Positions 1 to 5,209 of a stretch of 5,311 bases of DNA are shown piece by piece. A program made the translations under genes and the position numbers. Under the pieces are notes generated by a model. It was not told the DNA's origin. It worked only from the letters and a program-made list of their open reading frames with translations, and did no database searches. The stretch is from Spirochaetota bacterium (GTDB taxonomy: Bacteria; Spirochaetota; UBA4802; UB4802): assembly GCA_029548025.1 (NCBI GenBank), contig JAKPOE010000483.1, forward strand, positions 1 to 5,311. The letters are read 5' to 3'. How positions within the stretch are numbered: position 1 is the first letter of the stretch; each line of letters begins with the position of its first letter.

Positions 1-1
1 T

Positions 2-604
2 GCAACCATATTGCAAAGAATCAGGGTGCTTGCGGTTCAGTCATCTAATGGTATCTATACTCTTGAAGACAGACAGCTTATTCAGGTTGAAGTATCGGCT
101 CTGGTTGATGAAATTGATCGAATTGCATCTCAGGCAGAATTCAACAAGTTCAAACTCTTGCTTGGTGATTTTTCAAGAACAAATCCAAAAGCAAGTATGT
201 GGTTCCACATGGGTGCCAACATGCATCAGCGTGAGCGTGTATATATCGGAACCATGACTTCGCTGGGATTAAATCTAAGAGAAAAGACCGGAAAATTTCT
301 AGCAAATCTATCAACTGCTGAAGGGGCCAACAGGACTATCGGTATTATCGATGAAGGTCTACAGAAGATAGCCAAGCAGCGTGCTGATTTAGGTGCCTAC
401 TATAATCGATTGGAGCATGCAGCAAAAGGTTTGATGAATGCTTATGAAAATATCCAGGCATCTGAAAGCCGTATACGTGACGCTGACATGGCTGAAACGA
501 TGGTAGATTTGACCAAGGATCAGATCCTTGTGCAGAGTGGTACTGCGATGCTTGCTCAGGCAAATTTACGACCAAGAACAATCTTACAGCTTTTAGGAAC
601 ATAA
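2..604 (+). CDS. flaB: FlaB-type periplasmic flagellin, C-terminal ~200 residues (5' end cut by window edge)
   Basis: Core flagellin of the spirochaete periplasmic flagellum, exported to the periplasm and polymerised into the filament core under the FlaA sheath. The frame is open from base 2 and ends at TAA 602-604, giving 200 visible residues. Family members are roughly 280-290 residues, so about 85 N-terminal residues lie outside the window. The first visible stretch, [16 protein letters not shown], is the conserved N-terminal coiled-coil (D0/D1) region, so the TTG at 11 is an internal leucine codon and not a start. The middle contains [20 protein letters not shown], a spirochaetal FlaB signature. 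The C-terminal helix has [17 protein letters not shown] and [14 protein letters not shown] and ends in LQLLGT, typical of flagellin D0. The central domain is short, as in FlaB proteins, which lack the large variable D2/D3 region. The reading frame is intact. Which FlaB paralogue this is cannot be told. It ends at a strong terminator and faces the convergent pyrophosphatase gene. Confidence 0.97.
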   Translation, partial: ATILQRIRVLAVQSSNGIYTLEDRQLIQVEVSALVDEIDRIASQAEFNKFKLLLGDFSRTNPKASMWFHMGANMHQRERVYIGTMTSLGLNLREKTGKFLANLSTAEGANRTIGIIDEGLQKIAKQRADLGAYYNRLEHAAKGLMNAYENIQASESRIRDADMAETMVDLTKDQILVQSGTAMLAQANLRPRTILQLLGT

Positions 605-648
605 GATAAAAACGTATACTACTATCAGGGAATACCCGTACTAAACAT

Positions 649-677
649 AGTGCCCGCTGTTTTAAGCGGGCACTTTT
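649..677 (+). terminator. Rho-independent terminator of flaB, shared with the convergent gene's end
   Basis: Perfect 10-bp inverted repeat, AGTGCCCGCT (649-658) and AGCGGGCACT (665-674), with a 6-nt loop GTTTTA, followed on the plus strand by TTTATTTGT. It begins 45 bp after the flaB stop. On the minus strand the hairpin starts one base after the TAA stop (676-678) of the convergent pyrophosphatase gene, where the following tail (ATGTTTAGT) is less T-rich. It should therefore terminate flaB well and may also act, less efficiently, on the opposite transcript. Confidence 0.92.
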
Positions 678-2304
678 ATTTGTGCGATAGTTCCTCTAAA
701 ATGCGCAATATTTCAGGGAGTAATTGTTTTTTTCGGGATAAAATGCCCGGCAAACTATAAATGTGGGGCTCAATGGGGGGATAGTTCAAATGAACCTCAC
801 CTTTAAAGTCAGTTGATAACAGGATGCTATTCTGAGTGGTGATGTCGGTAACCAATAATAATGCCCAGTGAACATTTCTGCTTTGGGCAAATTGTACCAG
901 TGCAGATAACAATGATTCTTTCACTTCATTGATACCATCAAGTGTTATCACCTCAACCTGTGATATAGCTACCGCGATACCATATTCTTCATAGATTTTA
1001 CAATCATTGCTTACCGCATATATGGGATCAATGGTTTTCAAACTTTCGGTTGAGGATAAAAGCTTTTGCCCATAATCGTTGTAGTTAATACCAGCTATCG
1101 CTGCCAATTCTTCTAATGATTTTTTGTCAGTTTCAGTAGTTGTGGGTGATAATAGCATGGTGGTATCAGATAGTATGCCACTGCATAGCAGAAGTGCGAT
1201 ATGCGGTTCAGGTTTAACATTGTTATATTTAAAAAGTTCATAAACCAGTGTACAGGTACTTCCCACTGGTTTGGAATACACAAATATTGGGGTTGTGGTT
1301 TTTAAGCTTCCCAACCGGTGATGGTCAATAATTTCAATAATTTGAGCGGTTTGAGCTCCATCAACTGCTTGTGATAATTCATTGTGATCTACAAGGATTA
1401 CCTTTTTTGCATAGTGCTTGATAATGTCCGAACGGGTAATAATCCCTTTCAGGATAGTATTGTCACATACGGGTAGTCCCCGGTATTCATTAAGCAACAG
1501 TTGTTCGCGTGCCTGCTCTACTGGCAAATCCGGGGATATTGTATCAGCATCTTGCATAATAGAATGACATGGTATGCTTAACGTTAACATTCGCAAGGTA
1601 TTGTAGGTATCTATTTCGGAAAGATAAATACATCCTTTATAGTGAGTAGTGTCATAGGTAAAATCATTCACTCCGGTAATCAATAGTGCAGCAAAATTAT
1701 TTTTGATCGCAAATTCAATTATCTCTTTTCTATCGCCTACTAAGAGTACCGTTTTTTCAGGGATAACATTGTGTAGTTCTTCAATAGACCGTGTTGATTC
1801 CATAGCTCCAATAACTATTGCTGCTTCAAATTCCTTATCTTTTCCCTGCTGAATAAACCGTCCCGGGATGGTAAGATTAAAATTTTGAGGTTTGAATAAA
1901 TAAACTGGCTTTGCTATGGATGTTACCGGAAAATAAAATTGAGCAATTTCATTAAAGCTCACAATACCCTTAAACACGTTAGTACTGTCCACTATAGGTA
2001 TAATACGTATTCTATCCTGCTCAAGATGCTTTATGATTGAATAGAGAGGATCATCAGCATATGCAGTAATAACGTTTTTTGTCATAATATCGTTTACTTT
2101 AGGATACACATTGTTGATTAAATCAGGTGGCTGCAATCCAATTTGGTTAAATACAAAACGGGTTTGACGGTTAATATTGCCGCAACGGTATGCCCGATAA
2201 CGATTGGTAGAATCGACACTATTTTTTAATTGTGCATAACAGTATGCAGCGCAGATTGAATCAGTATCAGGGTTTTTATGTCCAATGACAATAATATCTT
2301 CCAT
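676..2304 (-). CDS. ppaC: CBS/DRTGG-domain family II (Mn-dependent) inorganic pyrophosphatase
   Basis: Cytoplasmic enzyme hydrolysing PPi to 2 Pi (EC 3.6.1.1), DHH superfamily. It is 542 aa from the ATG at 2304, against about 310 aa for plain family II enzymes, because a regulatory block is inserted. Domain order, with residues counted from this ATG: DHH part 1 with GHKNPDTDS (metal ligands H9, D13, D15); CBS 1 about 70-121; DRTGG domain about 155-240; CBS 2 about 245-298; DHH part 2 with VDHNE (D306), IDHH (327-329) and GILSDT (D380); DHHA2 about 412-539 with the substrate-binding SRKKQ motif (523-527). All expected catalytic residues are present. In studied CBS-PPases, AMP/ADP bound to the CBS domains inhibit and ATP activates, and forms with DRTGG also respond to diadenosine polyphosphates; similar control here is inferred. 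The start is chosen because the family begins a few residues before GHKNPDTDS, and longer in-frame starts would overlap the upstream gene. A weak AAGGTG lies 12 nt upstream. The upstream stop is 4 bp away, which suggests translational coupling. Confidence 0.96.
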   Translation of the reverse strand: MEDIIVIGHKNPDTDSICAAYCYAQLKNSVDSTNRYRAYRCGNINRQTRFVFNQIGLQPPDLINNVYPKVNDIMTKNVITAYADDPLYSIIKHLEQDRIRIIPIVDSTNVFKGIVSFNEIAQFYFPVTSIAKPVYLFKPQNFNLTIPGRFIQQGKDKEFEAAIVIGAMESTRSIEELHNVIPEKTVLLVGDRKEIIEFAIKNNFAALLITGVNDFTYDTTHYKGCIYLSEIDTYNTLRMLTLSIPCHSIMQDADTISPDLPVEQAREQLLLNEYRGLPVCDNTILKGIITRSDIIKHYAKKVILVDHNELSQAVDGAQTAQIIEIIDHHRLGSLKTTTPIFVYSKPVGSTCTLVYELFKYNNVKPEPHIALLLCSGILSDTTMLLSPTTTETDKKSLEELAAIAGINYNDYGQKLLSSTESLKTIDPIYAVSNDCKIYEEYGIAVAISQVEVITLDGINEVKESLLSALVQFAQSRNVHWALLLVTDITTQNSILLSTDFKGEVHLNYPPIEPHIYSLPGILSRKKQLLPEILRILEELSHK

Positions 2305-2308
2305 GTGA

Positions 2309-3199
2309 TTAACGTTCACCTTCCAGGGTGTATAGTGCTTTAGGATAAACAAGTGCAGTAATGGCATATATCTCCCATGCAAATGCTAAAAAGCCAATAT
2401 ACCCAGGGATTGGCATCTCAAACAATTTTAGGGAGGGTAAAATAGGAACGGTATATATCCATTTTGTTGCTGCCCAGTAATTCCAGAATTCCCATAAATA
2501 CCCGCAGAGCAAACCGGCTGCCAACAAAGACACGAGTCGCGTGTATTTGCCTACTATAAGGTCAGCATAGATGGAAGGACGATTTAGTAAATAATTAACT
2601 GGCTCCAGTAAAAAGATAAATCCTAACCAGGTAAAACCGGCTGTAAACTCACTATAATGAATGTTGGCAGCCCATGTAAGCCAGAAGAATAGATCGGGGT
2701 CAGCTGCACGGTTTGTATAATGCATAGAAAAAGGGATGATTGGTATAAAGATAAAGAATAGTCCAATAATAAAGGATACAACAAGGAACGATGATGTTAT
2801 ATGTATAGGTTTAAAAAAAAGTTTAGGCAGTATGGTTGCTATGATTGCATATACCAGCAATACTCCCGGGAAGATAGTGCTGAATGACCAGATATAGCCA
2901 AAATATCGGATAGGCAGAGATTGAATGAGTCCCTGATAATGCCAATTAGATAAAAAGATATTGAACCATTCGAACATCCACCAGCAAAGAAATGATAACA
3001 GTGATAGCTTTACGATAGTTCGGTTTTTTATTAATGAGCGATTGCTTTTGGCAAGTATTCCATCGGTAAGTAAGATAAGACCTGTCCACAGGGTTGGCGT
3101 AGCCCATATTGTAACATGCGAAACATGAAATAGAATGCATAGTTGCATAAAAGCTATGAGCATTATCCCTGTATAAAAATAAAATGGATAGGATTTCAT
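2309..3199 (-). CDS. Conserved-looking polytopic membrane protein with internal duplication, function unknown
   Basis: 296 aa, very hydrophobic and rich in Trp, Phe and Tyr. I place about eight membrane segments at roughly 8-28, 33-52, 64-84, 103-124, 136-157, 185-202, 221-241 and 262-285. I do not recognise a named family. The protein looks like two copies of a four-helix unit. W38-x-G40 with D46 and N53-R54 matches W191-x-G193 with E199 and N206-R207 at identical spacing. FEWFN (76-80) followed by WHY matches WEFWN (236-240) followed by WIY, and GYI 101-103 matches GYI 266-268. Several acidic residues lie in or beside helices (E77, E199, E237, E261, E276) and could be functional. The ATG at 3199 is supported by AAGGGGG (3207-3213) with a 7-nt spacer. 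There is no cleavable signal peptide; the first hydrophobic segment looks like a signal anchor. It sits between metF and the pyrophosphatase gene, 62 bp (3200-3261) after the metF stop and 4 bp before the pyrophosphatase start, so it probably belongs to the same transcript. No enzymatic role can be assigned. Confidence 0.9.
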   Translation of the reverse strand: MKSYPFYFYTGIMLIAFMQLCILFHVSHVTIWATPTLWTGLILLTDGILAKSNRSLIKNRTIVKLSLLSFLCWWMFEWFNIFLSNWHYQGLIQSLPIRYFGYIWSFSTIFPGVLLVYAIIATILPKLFFKPIHITSSFLVVSFIIGLFFIFIPIIPFSMHYTNRAADPDLFFWLTWAANIHYSEFTAGFTWLGFIFLLEPVNYLLNRPSIYADLIVGKYTRLVSLLAAGLLCGYLWEFWNYWAATKWIYTVPILPSLKLFEMPIPGYIGFLAFAWEIYAITALVYPKALYTLEGER

Positions 3200-3230
3200 G
3201 GTTTTGCCCCCTTAAAATAGTAAAAATAGT

Positions 3231-3244
3231 TTACCACGTGATAA
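3231..3244. repeat. Near-palindrome centred on CACGTG between metF and the membrane-protein gene
   Basis: TTACCACGTGATAA is symmetric except for one position pair. As minus-strand RNA that pair would be a G-U wobble. It has no loop, so it is not a hairpin terminator, although a T-run lies beside it on the minus strand. It could be an operator for the downstream membrane-protein gene or chance in AT-rich DNA. The rest of the 62-bp gap holds only AT-rich sequence and the ribosome binding site at 3207-3213. Confidence 0.3.
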
Positions 3245-3261
3245 AAAAATCTCTGAATGTG

Positions 3262-4125
3262 TTATGTATGCCAGAACTCGTCCAGAATTAATTTTATTGC
3301 AGCAGATTTATTTAAGGGATAAAAATGAAAACCCGGAACTCCATACGAACGTAATTGCTGGCACTGCTGTATGGTAAATTCAATACCAACCTTACACATA
3401 TCATCGGGCTGAGAACATTTCTCAAGCTCCTGTAATAATGAATTGGGAATATCAGGATTACACATTGTTGTGATTTTAGTAAGTTGTGCAATACTGGTTA
3501 ATGGCATTATGCCAGGTAGGATGGGAATAGTAATGCCTGCTTTTATGGTCTTATCCAAAAATGTATAAAATTTATCATTATTGAAAAAAAGCTGCGTAAT
3601 GATAAAATCAGCTCCTGCATCTACTTTCTTCTTTAAGTTGGCTATATCGGTATCTAAATCAGGTGCTTCAATATGTCCTTCAGGATATCCTGCTACTCCA
3701 ATGGTAAAGTGATTCATACTTCTGATAAATGATACCAGTTCGTTTGCATGGGTAAAACCGCCGGGATGAGGTTTAAAATGGGTTTCGCCCATTGGGGGAT
3801 CGCCCCGCAAGGCTAAAATATTGCTAAATCCCAGTGTTTTCACATAATGAAGATAAGAAACAATGTCATCTTTACTCTGGCCAACACAGGTAAAATGAAC
3901 AAGTGGTTCAATTGAAAATGATTTTTTTATGCGAATCGCAATCTCAAGGGTTTTATCTCGTGTTGAACCGCCAGCTCCATAGGTTACTGAAATAAAGTCT
4001 GGTTTATAGTGCACCATGATCGATAGTTCTTTGAAGAGATTTTCCTCCCCTGATGAAGTCTTAGGTGGAAACACTTCAAATGACAGCAATGGTTTTTTAT
4101 GTTGTAGACAGACAGCAATATCCAT
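3262..4125 (-). CDS. metF: 5,10-methylenetetrahydrofolate reductase
   Basis: Cytoplasmic FAD enzyme reducing 5,10-methylene-THF to 5-methyl-THF, the methyl donor for methionine synthase. It is 287 aa from the ATG at 4125, the usual length of the bacterial single-domain form; the C-terminal SAM-binding domain of eukaryotic enzymes is absent. A TIM-barrel family signature runs throughout. Residues counted from this ATG: FEVFPPK with E17 (counterpart of the catalytic Glu of E. coli MetF), TYGAGGST 48-55, the H77-F-T-C segment, ALRGDPP with D109 (the conserved flavin-site Asp), GYPEGH about 146-151, TQLFFN with Q178 (folate-site Gln), PILPGIMPL, and GFHFYPLNKS near the end. An in-frame GTG at 4134 would add three residues but has no ribosome binding site. 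The ATG at 4125 has AAGTGAG a few bases upstream and gives the usual short N-terminus before FE-x-FPPK. It is first gene of the minus-strand cluster and divergent from flaA. No metH, metV or other folate gene is visible, and no SAM or other riboswitch is recognisable upstream. Confidence 0.97.
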   Translation of the reverse strand: MDIAVCLQHKKPLLSFEVFPPKTSSGEENLFKELSIMVHYKPDFISVTYGAGGSTRDKTLEIAIRIKKSFSIEPLVHFTCVGQSKDDIVSYLHYVKTLGFSNILALRGDPPMGETHFKPHPGGFTHANELVSFIRSMNHFTIGVAGYPEGHIEAPDLDTDIANLKKKVDAGADFIITQLFFNNDKFYTFLDKTIKAGITIPILPGIMPLTSIAQLTKITTMCNPDIPNSLLQELEKCSQPDDMCKVGIEFTIQQCQQLRSYGVPGFHFYPLNKSAAIKLILDEFWHT

Positions 4126-4156
4126 AACACTCACTTTTAATTTTTAATATAGAAAA

Positions 4157-4182
4157 ATGGTGATAAGTTGATTATGGTGATA
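4157..4182. repeat. Direct repeat ATGGTGATA x2 upstream of metF
   Basis: Identical 9-mers at 4157-4165 and 4174-4182, start to start 17 bp, 32-57 bp upstream of the metF ATG. They overlap the possible metF -10 region, so they could be a regulator binding site. No known regulator is recognised, and chance is possible in this low-complexity DNA. Confidence 0.35.
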
Positions 4183-4259
4183 GTGATTTGTGGCAATAAA
4201 AAAATCAATAACAATTGTGTATAAATTTTTTTTGATAGCAATAAATAAATATTAATTTC

Positions 4260-4288
4260 TTGACAGTAACGATATAATATCAGATACT
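4260..4288 (+). promoter_or_regulatory. Possible sigma-70-type promoter reading toward flaA
   Basis: A perfect -35 hexamer TTGACA (4260-4265) is followed after 17 nt by GATACT (4283-4288), which matches TATAAT at four of six positions. A perfect TATAAT at 4273-4278 is only 7 nt from this -35 and so cannot pair with it. It would give a leader of about 130 nt to flaA, upstream of the stronger sigma-28 candidate. The spacing is ideal but the -10 is weak. Confidence 0.35.
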
Positions 4289-4312
4289 ATCGAACATAAT
4301 AAGAATAATTAT

Positions 4313-4340
4313 TAAATATTTTTACTTTTTTAGCCGATTA
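4313..4340 (+). promoter_or_regulatory. Sigma-28 (FliA)-type flagellar promoter for flaA
   Basis: TAAATATT (4313-4320) followed after 12 nt by GCCGATTA (4333-4340). The enterobacterial FliA consensus is TAAAGTTT-N11-GCCGATAA, so the -35 core TAAA is exact, the -10 differs at one position, and the spacer is one base longer. Transcription would start near 4347, leaving about 80 nt of leader before the flaA ATG. A flagellar sigma promoter in front of a flagellar filament gene is what the context predicts. The GC-containing GCCGAT core stands out against the AT-rich surroundings. Confidence 0.75.
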
Positions 4341-4344
4341 AGTA

Positions 4345-4356
4345 TATGATATCATA
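4345..4356. repeat. 12-bp perfect palindrome TATGATATCATA at the predicted flaA start site
   Basis: TATGATATCATA is its own reverse complement and begins 4 bp after the -10 element, covering about -2 to +10 of the inferred sigma-28 transcript. The position would suit a repressor or an RNA 5'-end structure, but there is no loop and no known regulator motif. It may be a by-product of base composition. Confidence 0.3.
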
Positions 4357-4416
4357 GTATTATGGTGAAAAGCAAATACTATTAATAGGTATTAAACGTT
4401 TCATAATCTTTTTAAA

Positions 4417-4422
4417 AAGGAG
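4417..4422 (+). promoter_or_regulatory. flaA ribosome binding site
   Basis: AAGGAG, 6 nt before the ATG at 4429, fixes the flaA start. A second GGA-containing stretch, GGGAGG (4436-4441), lies just inside the coding sequence, so two GGA motifs bracket the start codon. That arrangement would also suit CsrA-type binding, but this is inference only. Confidence 0.85.
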
Positions 4423-4428
4423 TCGACA

Positions 4429-5169
4429 ATGAGAAGGGAGGTCAGATCTTTTATATTGTCGCTTGCCATCGGTGGTTTAATGGTAGCAGTCGGTGGAGGC
4501 AATATAGTGGTGCAGGCGCAGGAAGCGCAGCAGGCACAACAACAGAAAAAGCAACAAACTGGTTTAGTTGAAGATTGGATGGATGACTTTGAAGCAAGTG
4601 AAGATTGGCGGGCAATGGCAACATGTCCAATTGGAGAAACAAAAATCAGGAAGATTCCCGGTAAACCAAGACCAATTGATGAAAATGGCAATGAGGTTAA
4701 TTATCCTGATACGATAACTGATGAAAATGGAATCACACATGAGAATAAATATGTATTAGGTGTTAAGACTTATTTTATGGATAGAGGTTTTGATAGAGTT
4801 GAGGTTTTTCCCCCAAATGAGTATATAGTTCGTGGTAAAGCAAAAGAGATCAAGGTTTGGGCATTAGGACGAAAATTCAGGCATACACTTTTTGTGAAGC
4901 TACGCGATTATAAAGGAGCCATTCACAAAATAAAAATTGGAAGATTGGATTTCTGGGGATGGAGAGAGATGTCAGTCATTGTACCGGGTTGGTTGCCACA
5001 GAGTCCAGGGTATGCATTGCTCGATAAAAATCTCCATTTTGTTTCCTTCTATGTAGAAAGTGACATTTATGAAGTACCAGGGACGTTTTATTTCTACCTG
5101 GATAATTTCAGAGTAATTACTGATCTATCAGAGTTCACTGGTGATACAAGCATCAGGGATAACTGGTGA
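4429..5169 (+). CDS. flaA: FlaA-family periplasmic flagellar filament outer-layer (sheath) protein
   Basis: 246 aa precursor of the sheath protein that coats the FlaB core of spirochaete periplasmic flagella. N-terminal signal peptide: basic start (MRREVRS), hydrophobic 8-28, and a likely signal peptidase I site after V-Q-A30, so export is by Sec and not by the flagellar type III system used by FlaB. The predicted mature N-terminus is unusual, a Gln/Ala/Lys run (31-43, about eight Gln). The FlaA domain covers about 48-235 with WMDDFEAS (50-57), KEIKVWALGRKFRHTL (139-154), IGRLDFWGWREMSV (170-183), and near the end YFYLDNFRV (221-229). This alternation of strands suggests a beta-sandwich. The ATG at 4429 has AAGGAG at a 6-nt spacing and lies about 80 nt downstream of a sigma-28-type promoter. 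A second secreted protein starts 40 bp downstream, probably in the same transcript. Assignment to FlaA is strong; whether it is the FlaA1-like or FlaA2-like paralogue is undecided. Confidence 0.93.
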   Translation: MRREVRSFILSLAIGGLMVAVGGGNIVVQAQEAQQAQQQKKQQTGLVEDWMDDFEASEDWRAMATCPIGETKIRKIPGKPRPIDENGNEVNYPDTITDENGITHENKYVLGVKTYFMDRGFDRVEVFPPNEYIVRGKAKEIKVWALGRKFRHTLFVKLRDYKGAIHKIKIGRLDFWGWREMSVIVPGWLPQSPGYALLDKNLHFVSFYVESDIYEVPGTFYFYLDNFRVITDLSEFTGDTSIRDNW

Positions 5170-5196
5170 TAATGAAAATGATGAGCAAATGAGACC

Positions 5197-5202
5197 TGGA
5201 GG
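5197..5202 (+). promoter_or_regulatory. Ribosome binding site of the gene starting at 5210
   Basis: TGGAGG, 7 nt before the ATG at 5210, is a strong Shine-Dalgarno match and the main evidence that the truncated downstream frame is a real gene. No terminator is visible between 5169 and 5197, so transcription from flaA probably continues into it. Confidence 0.8.
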
Positions 5203-5209
5203 CATAAAT

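Larger units (their letters stand above)
4126..4428. other. AT-rich divergent intergenic region between metF and flaA
   Basis: 303 bp with no convincing gene. Leaving metF, on the minus strand, I find no confident promoter. CATAAT (complement of 4171-4176) and TATATT (complement of 4146-4151) are possible -10 boxes, but neither has a -35 at correct spacing; TTGCCA (complement of 4191-4196) lies only 14 nt from CATAAT. Towards flaA there are a sigma-28-type promoter, a sigma-70-like promoter, a palindrome at the predicted start site, and an untranslated leader of about 80 nt ending in a good ribosome binding site. CTATTAATAG (4379-4388) in the leader is a further short palindrome. These elements are listed separately. 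Confidence 0.8.

Noticed and set aside
11..13. TTG at 11 as the flaB start
   Set aside because: The frame is open to the window edge and the TTG falls inside the conserved flagellin D0/D1 helix, so the true start is upstream of the window.
30..257. 75-codon plus-strand frame inside flaB
   Set aside because: Out-of-frame shadow of flaB with no family resemblance.
345..602. 85-codon minus-strand open frame inside flaB
   Set aside because: Lies wholly opposite the well-supported flaB frame, has no ribosome binding site or recognisable product; a shadow frame.
2305..2382. Longer N-terminus for the pyrophosphatase (26 extra residues)
   Set aside because: It would overlap the upstream membrane-protein gene by 74 bp, while the family begins just before the GHKNPDTDS motif, matching the ATG at 2304.
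4126..4134. GTG at 4134 as the metF start
   Set aside because: No Shine-Dalgarno upstream, whereas the ATG at 4125 has AAGTGAG nearby and gives the usual MetF N-terminal length. The difference is only three residues and cannot be settled from sequence alone.
4273..4278. Perfect TATAAT as a separate promoter -10
   Set aside because: TTGACA is only 7 nt away, and the sequence 17 nt upstream does not resemble a -35 box.
4362..4385. Seven-codon upstream frame in the flaA leader (ATG at 4362, TAA at 4383)
   Set aside because: No ribosome binding site; the frame is short enough to arise by chance.
4401..4691. Minus-strand frames opposite the start of flaA, including a Cys-rich one
   Set aside because: The Cys/Ala-rich composition is the complement of the GCA/CAG/CAA-rich Gln-Ala stretch of FlaA; no independent coding evidence.
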